From COE1 sp949066965 (lineage in GTDB: Bacteria; Bacillota; Clostridia; Lachnospirales; Lachnospiraceae), in the NCBI GenBank assembly GCA_949066965.1, contig CARTDA010000020.1, forward strand, positions 1-64,000: 64,000 nucleotides of DNA, written 5' to 3'. Below, piece by piece: positions 1-9,064 of the stretch. Within the stretch, counting starts at the first letter, position 1; the number at the start of each line of letters is the position of its first letter. Position numbers and translations under genes: made by a program. Below the pieces are notes generated by a model. It saw only the letters and a list, made by a program, of their open reading frames with translations. It was not told the origin of the DNA and did not search any database.

Positions 1-1
1 G

Positions 2-187
2 ACAGGCGGTTTCCTGCCTGCCGGACTTGCGGTGTTACCGCACGAGAATATTCACCATGCAAAGCTTATTGACAAAAACAATGAAAAATGCTATTTTGTA
101 GAGGTAGTAATTCAATTCGTCCATTCGCGTATTACTACCGTAGAAATTGAGAATCGTATTTGCGATTTGAATAATGTTGGATGTTGA
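2..187 (+). CDS. Possible 3' end of a gene cut by the window edge
   Basis: The second plus-strand frame is open from the window edge to TGA at 185-187 (about 61 residues). I do not recognise the product. The stretch reads like a folded protein end (GGFLPAGLAVLP, then a charged segment) but has no diagnostic motif. It lies upstream of, and on the same strand as, the peptide ORF at 298 and the ABC exporter. An antisense ORF covers nearly the same bases, so the call is tentative. Confidence 0.25.
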   Translation, partial: TGGFLPAGLAVLPHENIHHAKLIDKNNEKCYFVEVVIQFVHSRITTVEIENRICDLNNVGC

Positions 188-297
188 AAATCTTCCCCAT
201 GAATGGCAAAACATACCCAAAAGTATTTGGGCTGTTTCTGTTGTCTTTATGGGAAGATTTTTTTGTTTGGAAAAAGAGAATGGAGGTGAATTTATTT

Positions 298-369
298 ATG
301 AAATACATCCGAGGTATTTACTCAGTACAGTTGATACAACTGTTAGCAGATTGTGCTGAGGATAATTGA
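298..369 (+). CDS. 23-residue peptide ORF upstream of an ABC exporter (leader peptide or peptide precursor)
   Basis: The ATG at 298 follows a strong ribosome site (GGAGGTGA at about 282-289), and the ORF encodes MKYIRGIYSVQLIQLLADCAEDN. The frame is open further upstream, but only this ATG has a good ribosome site. The gene overlaps inverted repeats (see 323-434) and ends about 85 bases before the exporter start. Two readings fit. It may be a regulatory leader whose translation changes folding of the exporter leader, as in attenuated resistance genes, or it may be a small exported peptide precursor with one cysteine near its end. No modification enzyme is visible in the window. Function is unproven. 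Confidence 0.4.
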   Translation: MKYIRGIYSVQLIQLLADCAEDN

Positions 370-434
370 ACCTGCTGACAATTGCAACTGTACTGTTTTA
401 ATGACAATATTATCAAATGACCATCTTTGTCATT
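323..434 (+). promoter_or_regulatory. Competing hairpins between peptide ORF and exporter (possible attenuator)
   Basis: CAGTACAGTTG (323-333) is an exact inverted repeat of CAACTGTACTG (385-395). The inner CAGTTG (328-333) can instead pair with CAACTG at 337-342, so the two stems exclude one another. A second pair of alternatives follows: AATGACAA (400-407) with TTGTCATT (427-434), or AAATGAC (415-421) with GTCATTT (429-435). The first arm lies inside the 23-codon ORF, so a ribosome there would decide which stem forms. A short TTTTA follows 395, which is weak for a terminator. Confidence 0.4.
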
Positions 435-453
435 TCAGAAAAGGAGTACAGTT

Positions 454-2148
454 ATGCGTTATATGAAAGAAGTTTTAAGAAATAACAAGAAATGGGTAAT
501 TGTCTATTTATTAATCGGCCTATTCAATGCCTTTATGTCAAACTACAAAGCTGACTATTTTCAAAAGGTTATAGACGGACTGGCAGACAGGACAATGACC
601 GTTTATGGGATTTTGTTTTATGGCACTATTCTTTTTATCAATTATGGAATGAACTATATAGACGAATATCCGTCTGCCAAACTTGAAAATGAGATTTACC
701 TGGATTTTAAGTTATTGGCACTGCGTAAGATTGGCAGAATGGATTATTTTGAATACCAAAAGTTAGGAACAGGCAAGTTGGTTCAACAGATTGAAAATGG
801 GGCTGATGCAGGAAAAGGTGTTCTCTATGACTTTTGGTTCTGTGTTGTCAGAAATTTACTGCCAACAATTCTTTTCAGCCTGTATTTCATTTGGAAAATA
901 GACACAAGCGTTACCTATTTTCTTTTGGCAGGATATATTATTGTATTTTTGGTAACGAATCTGCTGCTGAAAGGATTGTATCAGATAAAGGAAAAAATAC
1001 TGACAAACGAGGAAGAATTAAACCATTTTCTTGTGCGTGGCTTTATGGAAATGCCGATTTTCCGCATGAAACATCAATTTCCAAATGAGGTAAAAAAGGC
1101 ATTAGGGGCAAAGCGTGTTATTGTATCATCAAAAGTGAAAATGACTATGATACACGAAGCGTTTTTTACCATATTTGCATTGTTAGTTGTCTGCTTGGAT
1201 ATTGGGATTTTAGCTTATGCGTGGAGAAACAACCATTTATCCATTGGATCTGTAGTCGCTTTAATCACATTGATTGATAATGCGTACACTCCTATCGCAA
1301 TTTTTAACGTCATTTATGTGCAGTACAAACTGAATAAAACGGCTTGGCTGCGGTTTACAGGACTGTTAGATTTGAAAGAAGATACACAGCTTGAACAAGG
1401 CATCAATTTTCCTACATCTTTAGCCGAAGTTCATGTTGAGGACTTATCGTTTTCCTATGAAAACAAAGAAGTGCTTCAATCTGTCAGTCTGACGATTAAA
1501 AAAGGGGAAAAAATAGCATTTGTTGGCGAATCGGGTTCAGGGAAATCTACATTGACAAAAATTTTGGTTGGACTGCTCAAGTATGATAAGGGAAATATTC
1601 TTTTTGATGACGAACCACTCAAAAATATTTCACTGGAATCATTGTATGAAAAAGTATCCTATTTATCACAGGACACTCCTGTTTTTGACGGCACAATCAG
1701 AGAAAATCTTGTGTTTGACAGGGAAGTTTCAGAAAATGATATTCATGTATGCCTTGAAAAAACACATCTGTTGCCAATGCTTGCCGCATTGGATAAAGGT
1801 GTAGAAACAAAAATAGGTGAAAAAGGAACTTGTTTATCGGGTGGAGAAAAGCAGCGATTGGCATTGGCCCGGCTTTGGTTTGATAATTCTGATATAGTCG
1901 TTTTAGATGAAGCAACATCGGCACTGGACAACGTGACCGAAGGTATCGTCATGAAAAATGTTTTGGAACAGATAAAACATGCTACCGTGATTGCTGTTGC
2001 CCACCGTCTGACTTCCATTAGGGAATTTGACCGTATTGTTGTATTTAGAAACGGAAAGATTGTTGGTAATGGGACTTTTGATGAATTGCTGGAAAAAAAC
2101 AGTTACTTTTTGGACTTATACAGGAAAGAAAAAGAAAATTCTAATTAA
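454..2148 (+). CDS. ABC exporter, fused membrane and ATPase domains
   Basis: A half-transporter of 564 residues. The N-terminal ~300 residues hold about six membrane segments (ABCB-type exporter fold). The C-terminal ATPase shows Walker A GESGSGKST, signature LSGGEKQR, Walker B IVVLDEATSALD and an H-loop AVAHRLTS. There is no N-terminal C39 peptidase domain. The frame is open from a TTG at 427, but the ATG at 454 is preferred because AAGGAG lies at 441-446. It should act as a homodimer, or with a partner outside the window, exporting a drug, lipid or peptide. The gene looks richer in A+T than the following genes and stands alone on the plus strand, so acquisition by transfer is possible. Confidence 0.85.
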   Translation: MRYMKEVLRNNKKWVIVYLLIGLFNAFMSNYKADYFQKVIDGLADRTMTVYGILFYGTILFINYGMNYIDEYPSAKLENEIYLDFKLLALRKIGRMDYFEYQKLGTGKLVQQIENGADAGKGVLYDFWFCVVRNLLPTILFSLYFIWKIDTSVTYFLLAGYIIVFLVTNLLLKGLYQIKEKILTNEEELNHFLVRGFMEMPIFRMKHQFPNEVKKALGAKRVIVSSKVKMTMIHEAFFTIFALLVVCLDIGILAYAWRNNHLSIGSVVALITLIDNAYTPIAIFNVIYVQYKLNKTAWLRFTGLLDLKEDTQLEQGINFPTSLAEVHVEDLSFSYENKEVLQSVSLTIKKGEKIAFVGESGSGKSTLTKILVGLLKYDKGNILFDDEPLKNISLESLYEKVSYLSQDTPVFDGTIRENLVFDREVSENDIHVCLEKTHLLPMLAALDKGVETKIGEKGTCLSGGEKQRLALARLWFDNSDIVVLDEATSALDNVTEGIVMKNVLEQIKHATVIAVAHRLTSIREFDRIVVFRNGKIVGNGTFDELLEKNSYFLDLYRKEKENSN

Positions 2149-2155
2149 AGCTGAA

Positions 2156-2180
2156 GAGCAGGTCAGAAAATGACCTGCTC
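2156..2180. terminator. Hairpin between convergent genes
   Basis: A perfect 10-bp stem (GAGCAGGTCA / TGACCTGCTC, loop GAAAA) lies between the stop of the ABC exporter and the stop of spoIVA. No strong T-run follows on either strand, but its position between convergent genes suggests a shared terminator. Confidence 0.5.
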
Positions 2181-2210
2181 CACAACACATCCTGACTTTC
2201 CGAAACAACG

Positions 2211-3713
2211 CTATATAATGATGCAGACCATCCCGCCATTGGAATCGTTGACAATCTTCTGCATGGTATCCTGTAGTTTTATCTGGCTTTCCTCACCAAT
2301 CATGGAAACCTTGCCTGTAATACCATCATTGACCAGCTGTTCCACTGTCTTGCCAAAAATATTGGTCTCCCAGATACCTTCTTTTGATGTCTCCGCATTG
2401 GATATGTAACCGATTAAATCCTGCGCCTGCTGCTGCGTCCCGACAATCGGCGCAATCTCTGTCTCTATATTTGCCTTTATCATATGGATGGAGGGACTCT
2501 GTGCCTTTATTTTGACGCCGTACTTGTTTCCGTGTTTAATCAGCGTGGGATTTTCCAACATGATTTCATCCCGCTCTGGTGTCACAACGCCGTACCCTTT
2601 CTGCCGCACACTCTCAAGCGCATTAAGCACCTTCTGGTATTCCTTTTTCATGTCCGCCAGGCTTGACAGCAGCTGCATCAGCTGGTACTCCCCTGAAATT
2701 TTTTCCCCAGTCATGTCACTTAGCAGCTCATAGTAATACTTCGTGTCCCCCTCGAGCAGGAAGGCCGCGGAACCATCTGCTATATTGACCTGGTCATACT
2801 TGCACCGCCTGATATACTCACTGTCCTTCTCAAGAAGCTGGCTGAAGTCCTTCTCCACCAGATCCCGCACTGTCGAGACCTTATCCATTATCATATGCAG
2901 CTTTTCGATGACTTCCTTCTTCATCGGATTCTCGATGTCCATAATGTCCATCCATTTTGGCGTGTAAAATTCGATGACTGACACTGGGAACTCGTACATG
3001 ACCTGTTCCAGAATCATTGTGATGTCATCGCGCCTGAGCTGCTCGATATTAATCGGAATTGCCTTGACAATATATTTCTTTTCAATCTCTGCCGCAATCT
3101 CCTTTGCCTCATCAGCATACGGTTTTGTTGTATTGACAAGCACCACAAAAGGTTTTCCGAGCGCCTTGAGCTCCGTGATTGTCTGCTCCTCCGCCGGTTT
3201 GTAGGCATTGCGCGGTATCTCACCGAAGCTTCCGTCCGTAGTGACCACGATGCCGATTGTCGAGTGGTCCTTGATGACTTTCCTTGTTCCGATTTCTGCT
3301 GCCTGGGTAAATGGTATTTCCTCCCTGGACCAGGGTGTTTTTACCATCCGCTCCGCGTCCTCCTCCATGTGCCCCGCCGCGCCTTCCACCATATAGCCCA
3401 CACAGTCTATCAGCCGCACCTTGACATTGATGCCGTCACTGATGTCAATCTGCGCCGCCTCCTTTGGTATAAATTTCGGCTCCGTGGTTGTAATGGTGCG
3501 CCCTCCGCTGCTCTGTGGCAGTTCGTCCTGTGTGCGCACTCTCTCGTGCTCATTCTCTATCTGCGGAAGTACCATCAAATCCATAAACCGTTTGATAAAT
3601 GTGGATTTGCCCGTCCTGACTGGTCCCACGACTCCCACATAGATTTCTCCTCCGGTGCGCTGGCTGATATCCCTGTATAAATTAAATTCCTGATTTGCAT
3701 CAAGCTGGCTCAT
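2211..3713 (-). CDS. spoIVA: Stage IV sporulation protein A (spore coat basement ATPase)
   Basis: 500 residues, close to the family length of about 492. SpoIVA polymerises on the forespore surface in an ATP-dependent way and is the platform for coat assembly. Visible features are Walker A GPVRTGKST (residues 30-38), a Walker B-like LIDCVGY (around 101-107) and the conserved hydrophobic C-terminal tail ending GGMVCIII, which in the family contacts SpoVM and the membrane. Start ATG at 3713 has GGGAAAGGGG just upstream. It is the last gene of the minus-strand run from 10.4 kb; in related genomes it usually follows gpsA directly, whereas here a MoxR/VWA pair intervenes. This gene marks the organism as an endospore former. 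Confidence 0.97.
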   Translation of the reverse strand: MSQLDANQEFNLYRDISQRTGGEIYVGVVGPVRTGKSTFIKRFMDLMVLPQIENEHERVRTQDELPQSSGGRTITTTEPKFIPKEAAQIDISDGINVKVRLIDCVGYMVEGAAGHMEEDAERMVKTPWSREEIPFTQAAEIGTRKVIKDHSTIGIVVTTDGSFGEIPRNAYKPAEEQTITELKALGKPFVVLVNTTKPYADEAKEIAAEIEKKYIVKAIPINIEQLRRDDITMILEQVMYEFPVSVIEFYTPKWMDIMDIENPMKKEVIEKLHMIMDKVSTVRDLVEKDFSQLLEKDSEYIRRCKYDQVNIADGSAAFLLEGDTKYYYELLSDMTGEKISGEYQLMQLLSSLADMKKEYQKVLNALESVRQKGYGVVTPERDEIMLENPTLIKHGNKYGVKIKAQSPSIHMIKANIETEIAPIVGTQQQAQDLIGYISNAETSKEGIWETNIFGKTVEQLVNDGITGKVSMIGEESQIKLQDTMQKIVNDSNGGMVCIII

Positions 3714-3845
3714 AGTTTCCCCTTTCCCATTATTTTATTTGTTCAACCATTCCGTATACATGAATCTAATTAACCATATGCACAGCACAATAAAAAAAGA
3801 ACCATAACTGTCCATTTTACTGAACTGTTATGATCCTCTTATATT

Positions 3846-5048
3846 TTATTTCGTTGCCATCAGCTTCACCATGGCTTCATTTAAGCCTTTGACTGTAAGC
3901 TTATACATCGGGAATATTTCCTTTACGGCAGTCTCCGCCTCACGCCACGGCGCCCTTCCGGGAGCCATTTTCGGATTCATCCACACGACCTTTTTATAAT
4001 GGCGCTTCACCAGATGGAGCCACTGAAAACCAGACAGCCCGCCATTTGGTCCCCTGTAATTGCCTGACTCCGAATACAGCTCCTCCGGCGCCATTGCCGC
4101 GTCGCCGACAATAATCACCTTGTAATCGCTGTCAACATTCCGAAACAGCCATTCCGTGTCAATCCAGTCCCCATTTTCACACTCAGGCGTCTTGTAGAGC
4201 TTCGAGTAAATGCAGTTGTGGAAATAATATACCTTGACATCCTTAAAATGATTGGACTTGTTCACCGACTGGAACAAATCATTCATAAGCCTTGTGTAGG
4301 GAATCATTGTCCCGCCGGAATCCATCAGGAGCAGCAGCTTCACCGCATTTTTGCGGGGCTTCATCATCTCAATCTGTAAATACCCCCCATTATTGCAGGT
4401 CTTATCTATAGTGCCGTCAATATCCAGTTCTGACTTGGGAATATCAAGCTTTGTCGAAAACTGGCGCAGCCGCTTCAGCGCCATCTGGAACTGACGGTTG
4501 TCTATCACCTTGTCATCCCGGAAATCCCTGTACTTGCGCGCACCGACAACGGAAAATGCCGACTGGTAGCCCGTCTGGCCGCCCACACGCACGCCGCCCA
4601 CATTGCCGCCGGTATTTCCGAACGAGGTTTTTCCCATGGTGCCAATCCAGAAGCTTCCCCCATTGTGTTCCTCATTCTGGTCTTTCAGGCGCTGCTTGAA
4701 TGTCTGCTCCACATCCTCCTTATCCACATGGATGTCTTCCACCTGATTCAGATGGTTCCTTGCCTCCTCGTGGGCAAGCTCCATCATGTCGGACTTGTCG
4801 AGCCATCTGAGCATATTTTTCCCGATTTCCGTCTCCATCTTGACGCCCTTGAAGCACTCCTCAAATGCCATGTCAAATTTGTCGAATTCCGTCTCGCTTT
4901 TCACGAGAATCATCCTTGCCACATAGTAAAACTGCGTGAGTGAGCTTTCGCAAAGCCCTTTGTCGAGCGCCTCCTGCAAATCCAGCCACTCTCCCAGTGA
5001 AACTTCAAGCCCCTTATCTTTTAATGTATAAAAAAACTTTGAAAACAT
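3846..5048 (-). CDS. VWA (CoxE-like) domain protein, partner of the adjacent MoxR ATPase
   Basis: 400 residues, no signal peptide, so cytoplasmic. The N-terminal ~125 residues are helical and charged. A glycine-rich stretch (about 130-160, several NTGG/VGG pieces) follows, then a von Willebrand A-like domain from about 230. The metal-site motif is degenerate: DSGGT at 243-247 instead of DxSxS. Conserved blocks such as VKLLLLMDSGG and YKVIIVGDAAMAPEEL support the CoxE/VWA family. It lies 35 bases after the MoxR gene, the standard pairing in which the ATPase remodels a target bound by the VWA protein. The target is unknown; a link to sporulation is suggested only by its position before spoIVA. 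Confidence 0.85.
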   Translation of the reverse strand: MFSKFFYTLKDKGLEVSLGEWLDLQEALDKGLCESSLTQFYYVARMILVKSETEFDKFDMAFEECFKGVKMETEIGKNMLRWLDKSDMMELAHEEARNHLNQVEDIHVDKEDVEQTFKQRLKDQNEEHNGGSFWIGTMGKTSFGNTGGNVGGVRVGGQTGYQSAFSVVGARKYRDFRDDKVIDNRQFQMALKRLRQFSTKLDIPKSELDIDGTIDKTCNNGGYLQIEMMKPRKNAVKLLLLMDSGGTMIPYTRLMNDLFQSVNKSNHFKDVKVYYFHNCIYSKLYKTPECENGDWIDTEWLFRNVDSDYKVIIVGDAAMAPEELYSESGNYRGPNGGLSGFQWLHLVKRHYKKVVWMNPKMAPGRAPWREAETAVKEIFPMYKLTVKGLNEAMVKLMATK

Positions 5049-5083
5049 TCTTTTCCCTCAGTTCATTTCGAAGTAAAAACAGG

Positions 5084-5899
5084 TTAATGAATTTCCTGTC
5101 TAACAGTCTCCAAATCCTCATCTTTTTTCACGACAACACCGACAAACGGCAGCTTTGCCCGCAGCGTATCAGCAGGAATGCCGCCGATTTGCAACGCATT
5201 AATCCAGTCGATCAGCTCTGAGGTGCTCGGTTTTTTGCGCACATCGCGAAGCGCCCTGATGTCATAAAATACCTGCATTGCATTTTTCATGAGGTTCTCC
5301 TCGACATCCGGATAGTGCGTTTTGATAATCTCCTCCATCAGCTCCGCGCCTGGGAAATCAATATAGTGAAAAATGCACCTTCTCAAAAATGCATCTGGAA
5401 GCTCCTTCTCGGCATTTGACGTGATAATGACAATCGGCCTGTGCTTTGCCTTCACGGTGCGCTTTGTCTCGTGGATATAAAATTCCATCTGGTCAAGCTC
5501 CCACAAAAGGTCATTGGGGAATTCCAAATCCGCCTTGTCAATCTCGTCAATCAGAAGAACGACCTGCTCGTCACTCTCAAACGCCTCGCCGAGTTTGCCA
5601 AGCTTGATGTACCTTGCGATATCGTCAACGCCCTCCTCACCAAACTGTCCGTCATAGAGCCGCTGGATGGTGTCATACATATACAGACCATCCTGCGCCT
5701 TTGTCGTAGACTTAATATTCCAGATGATAAGCTTTTTGCCAAGGGAGTTGGCGACTGCCTGCGCCAGCATCGTCTTTCCTGTTCCCGGCTCGCCCTTGAT
5801 AAGCAGAGGCTTTTTCAGCGCAATTGCCACATTGACACTTGAGAGCAGCTCCTCGCTCGCCACATAATCCTGTGTACTGTTAAATTCCGTATTTGCCAT
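5084..5899 (-). CDS. MoxR-family AAA+ ATPase
   Basis: 271 residues. Walker A GEPGTGKT at 36-43, Walker B LLIDEID at 115-121, sensor-1 asparagine in ITSNAEKELPDAF (around 162) and paired arginines at 173-174 (arginine finger) all match MoxR proteins. MoxR ATPases act as chaperone-like machines that work with VWA proteins to activate or insert cofactors into target complexes. AGAAAGGA lies about 10 bases before the ATG at 5899. The gene begins 25 bases after the gpsA stop and precedes the VWA gene, so the three are probably cotranscribed. Confidence 0.9.
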   Translation of the reverse strand: MANTEFNSTQDYVASEELLSSVNVAIALKKPLLIKGEPGTGKTMLAQAVANSLGKKLIIWNIKSTTKAQDGLYMYDTIQRLYDGQFGEEGVDDIARYIKLGKLGEAFESDEQVVLLIDEIDKADLEFPNDLLWELDQMEFYIHETKRTVKAKHRPIVIITSNAEKELPDAFLRRCIFHYIDFPGAELMEEIIKTHYPDVEENLMKNAMQVFYDIRALRDVRKKPSTSELIDWINALQIGGIPADTLRAKLPFVGVVVKKDEDLETVRQEIH

Positions 5900-5923
5900 G
5901 TTGCATTTTCCTTTCTAAAAGTA

Positions 5924-6943
5924 TTATATTTTCCAGTCCGCATCATCATGCGCAATCTCTATCTTCTTGTCCCGTATCATCAAGTCCCTGACTGCCGCCG
6001 CGGCTGGTTTCTTGTTGAAGAGCACTTCGTTGACCTGCTCGATAATGGGAAGCTCCACATTGTATTTTTTCGCAAGCCCCATCGCTGCCTTCGCCGAAAA
6101 AACACCCTCCACAACCATCTTTACTTCCGCCATGGCTTCCTCCATCGTCTTTCCCTGTCCGATAAGAATTCCGGCGCGTCTGTTCCGGCTGTGCATGCTT
6201 GCGCAGGTCACGATCAGGTCACCGATGCCCGACAGCCCGCAGAACGTTTCAAACTTTCCACCCATCTCCATTCCAAGCCTTGCAATTTCCGTGATGCCGC
6301 GTGTTATCAGCGCTGCCTTTGTGTTGTCGCCATAGCCAAGTCCGTCCGCAATGCCCGCCGCCAGGGCGACTACATTTTTCAGTGCTGCCCCAAGCTCGAT
6401 GCCAAGCACGTCAGGACTTGTATAGACCCTGAATACATCACTCATAAAGACATTCTGGATATATTCTGCCGTCTTCTTCGTCCCTGCGCCGACCACAATC
6501 GTTGTGGGAATGCATTTCCCGACCTCCTCGGCATGGGAAGGACCGGACAAAACAGCCACATCTGCCTGCGGCATTTCCTGCTCTATCACCTGTGAAAGTG
6601 TCATGAGCGTGGACTCCTCGATGCCTTTTGCCACATTGACAATGATTTGGCCGTCTGCCACGTACTCACGCATATTATGCGCCGTTGCCCTCGTAAATGA
6701 AGAAGGGACTGCCAGCACAAGAATGTCCTTTTCCCTGACGGCATCTGAAAGCTCGGTTGTGAACAGGACATCCTCTGCAAGCTTTACACCCGGAAGCTTG
6801 TCCTTATGCTCATGTTCCCTCCTGAGCATGTCAATCTCGTCTGCCAGCGCCGACCACACTGTGATATCATGTCCGTTATTGTGCAGAAGTACTGACAACG
6901 CGATTCCCCAGCTCCCTGCCCCTAAGATTCCTACTTTTGCCAT
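5924..6943 (-). CDS. gpsA: NAD(P)-dependent glycerol-3-phosphate dehydrogenase
   Basis: 339 residues. It reduces dihydroxyacetone phosphate to sn-glycerol 3-phosphate, the first step towards membrane phospholipids. The N-terminal Rossmann motif GILGAGSWG (residues 4-12), the LAVPSSFTR block, VAKGIE, and the substrate-domain sequences ELGAALKNVVALAAGIADGLGYGDNTKAAL and GLSGIGDLIVTC are all typical. The frame is open to 6985, but the ATG at 6943 puts the Rossmann strand at the usual position and has GGGG seven bases upstream. The longer form would overlap plsY. plsY lies just upstream and uses the product, so the two form a functional unit. Confidence 0.95.
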   Translation of the reverse strand: MAKVGILGAGSWGIALSVLLHNNGHDITVWSALADEIDMLRREHEHKDKLPGVKLAEDVLFTTELSDAVREKDILVLAVPSSFTRATAHNMREYVADGQIIVNVAKGIEESTLMTLSQVIEQEMPQADVAVLSGPSHAEEVGKCIPTTIVVGAGTKKTAEYIQNVFMSDVFRVYTSPDVLGIELGAALKNVVALAAGIADGLGYGDNTKAALITRGITEIARLGMEMGGKFETFCGLSGIGDLIVTCASMHSRNRRAGILIGQGKTMEEAMAEVKMVVEGVFSAKAAMGLAKKYNVELPIIEQVNEVLFNKKPAAAAVRDLMIRDKKIEIAHDDADWKI

Positions 6944-6974
6944 GGCGTTACCCCAACCTTTCAATATATAATGT

Positions 6975-7622
6975 TTACTGTTCACTCTTTTTGCTCAGAT
7001 AAGTCTTTCGTTCCTCTTTATGTATCAGTCTGTGAATGTTTGCCCGATGCCCCCAGAATGCAAGCAATGCCAGAAGCACAGTGACAATATAAAGCTCATT
7101 TAATGCCGCCTGCTCCATTCCCCACAGACCCATCTGCCCGAAAATGACCATCTCCGCAATCAGCACAAGTTCCACTATCAAAGAACCAAGCGATACATAA
7201 TGTGTTGTAAAAAAGATTCCGAAAAAGGTTATTATCTGCGGGATAATCATATAGGGATGGAAAAAAATAACCAAGCCAGCTGTACAGGCAATCCCCTTAC
7301 CGCCTTTAAAACCGAGATAAAACGGAAAATTGTGTCCCAGAATCGAACCCGCCGCCGCATAAATTACAAGCAGATACAGGATATCCCCATACTGTTCCCG
7401 GAATAAAAGCCTGACAAGCGTCATAGCCAGCCCCGTCTTTATGATATCACAAATCAGGACAATTGCACCTGCTTTTTTTCCAAGGACGCGCAGTGAGTTT
7501 GTCGTCCCTGCATTTCCGCTGCCGTGTTTTCTGATATCGATGCCATGGAGCCGTCCATAGATATAGGATGTCTGAAAACACCCAAAGACATAACCGATTA
7601 ACAAACATACCAAGCGTATCAT
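6975..7622 (-). CDS. plsY: Acyl-phosphate:glycerol-3-phosphate acyltransferase
   Basis: 215 residues, integral membrane protein with about five hydrophobic segments. PlsY transfers an acyl group from acyl-phosphate to glycerol 3-phosphate to make lysophosphatidic acid. Diagnostic blocks are KHGSGNAGTTNSLRVLGKKAGAIVLICDIIK (near 30-60), GHNFPFYLGFKGGKG (near 97-111) and a later glycine/serine-rich membrane segment. The C-terminus is longer and more basic than usual (RKTYLSKKSEQ). It lies between der and gpsA, the usual clostridial order. Confidence 0.95.
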   Translation of the reverse strand: MIRLVCLLIGYVFGCFQTSYIYGRLHGIDIRKHGSGNAGTTNSLRVLGKKAGAIVLICDIIKTGLAMTLVRLLFREQYGDILYLLVIYAAAGSILGHNFPFYLGFKGGKGIACTAGLVIFFHPYMIIPQIITFFGIFFTTHYVSLGSLIVELVLIAEMVIFGQMGLWGMEQAALNELYIVTVLLALLAFWGHRANIHRLIHKEERKTYLSKKSEQ

Positions 7623-7652
7623 TTTCCCATCATATCCTTTCCTGTTACCTTC

Positions 7653-8990
7653 TTATTTTTCACCCTTTCGCTCCCTGATAATAAATTTCAACGAAGTCCC
7701 TTTGAATCCAAACGCTTCCCTTATTTTGTTTTCCAGATATCTTGTGTACGAAAAATGCATCAGCTCCTTGTCATTTACAAACACAACAAAAGTCGGCGGT
7801 TTGACGCCTACCTGTGTCGTGTAGAAAATCTTGAGTCTCTTTCCCTTGTCGGAAGGCGGCTGCTGCAGCGCCACTGCCTCTGTGACAATCTCGTTGACAA
7901 CGCCTGTCGAAATGCGCAGGGACTGGTTCTCAATCACCATGTCTATCGTCTCAAAAAGCTTGTTCAGCCGCTGTCCGGTGACTGCCGAAATAAACACAAT
8001 TTCCGCGTACAGCATAAAAGAAAGCGTGTTCCTTACTTTCTCCATAAAGCGGTAGATTGTCTTATCGTCCTTTTCAATGGCATCCCATTTATTGACCGCT
8101 ATAATAATGCCCTTTCCCCTTTCATGGGCGATTCCTGCAATCTTGGCATCCTGCTCGGTGACACCCTCCACCGCGTCAATAACAAGAATCACCACATCAG
8201 CGCGCTCCACTGCGCTCACGGTACGGATAATCATAAACCGTTCCAGTTCTTCTTTAATCTTATTCTTCCTGCGCAGCCCCGCCGTGTCGATAAAAATATA
8301 TTCCTTGTCATTGTATACAATCTCCGTGTCAACGGCATCCCTTGTTGTTCCTGCAATCTCCGACACAATCACGCGGTTCTCGCCTGCAATCTTGTTGATG
8401 ATAGAGGATTTCCCGACATTCGGCTTTCCGACAATCGCCACCTTCGGCCGGTCGTCCTCCTCGTCCTCGAGCGCTTCCTTGTCGAACAGTTCCGTCACCG
8501 CGTCGAGCATGTCGCCAAGCCCGAGCCTGTTTGCCGAGGAAATCGGATGGGGATCGCCTATGCCAAGGTTGTAAAATTCATAGACATCCGCCTCCATCTT
8601 TGCAAAGCTGTCCACCTTATTGACCACAAGCACCACCGGTTTACGGCTGCGCCGAAGCATGTCGGCAACCTTTGCGTCCGCATCCACAAGTCCCTGTCTC
8701 ACATCCACCAGGAATATAATGACATCCGCCGTGTCAATTGCAATCTGCGCCTGTTCCCGCATCTGTGACAAAATGATGTCCTTGCTGTCCGGTTCGATTC
8801 CACCGGTGTCAATCATGGTAAAATTCCAATTCAGCCATGTAATATCCGCGTAAATACGATCCCTTGTGATACCCGGTGTGTCCTTTACAATTGAAATCTT
8901 ATCTCCCGCCAGTGCATTGAACAGTGTCGACTTTCCGACATTTGGCCTGCCCACAATCGCCACTATGGGTTTCTTGTTTCTCTTTTCCAT
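7653..8990 (-). CDS. der: Ribosome-assembly GTPase Der (EngA)
   Basis: 445 residues, with two tandem GTPase domains and a C-terminal KH-like domain, as expected for Der, which acts in maturation of the large ribosomal subunit. The first P-loop is GRPNVGKST near the N-terminus and the second is GKPNVGKSS near 180. Each has its DTGG / DTAG switch and an NKxD motif (NKVD, NKWD). The start is placed at 8990 because GGAG sits six bases upstream; the frame also has an ATG at 9002 without a ribosome site. It is the second gene in the minus-strand run. Confidence 0.96.
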   Translation of the reverse strand: MEKRNKKPIVAIVGRPNVGKSTLFNALAGDKISIVKDTPGITRDRIYADITWLNWNFTMIDTGGIEPDSKDIILSQMREQAQIAIDTADVIIFLVDVRQGLVDADAKVADMLRRSRKPVVLVVNKVDSFAKMEADVYEFYNLGIGDPHPISSANRLGLGDMLDAVTELFDKEALEDEEDDRPKVAIVGKPNVGKSSIINKIAGENRVIVSEIAGTTRDAVDTEIVYNDKEYIFIDTAGLRRKNKIKEELERFMIIRTVSAVERADVVILVIDAVEGVTEQDAKIAGIAHERGKGIIIAVNKWDAIEKDDKTIYRFMEKVRNTLSFMLYAEIVFISAVTGQRLNKLFETIDMVIENQSLRISTGVVNEIVTEAVALQQPPSDKGKRLKIFYTTQVGVKPPTFVVFVNDKELMHFSYTRYLENKIREAFGFKGTSLKFIIRERKGEK

Positions 8991-9064
8991 TATTCTCTCC
9001 ATTTCTATGTTATACCACGGTCAAAAAGACTGACTGCGCATTATAAAGTGATACCGCTCTTTTA

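Noticed and set aside
174..369. 61- and 62-residue ORFs at the left end
   Set aside because: No ribosome sites; only the internal ATG at 298 is well placed, so the short peptide reading is preferred.
5948..6595. 215-residue plus-strand ORF
   Set aside because: Antisense to gpsA; no family-like sequence.
7755..8768. 337-residue plus-strand ORF
   Set aside because: Lies fully antisense to der; codon use and sequence resemble a shadow frame (many His/Arg/Asn) and it has no ribosome site.
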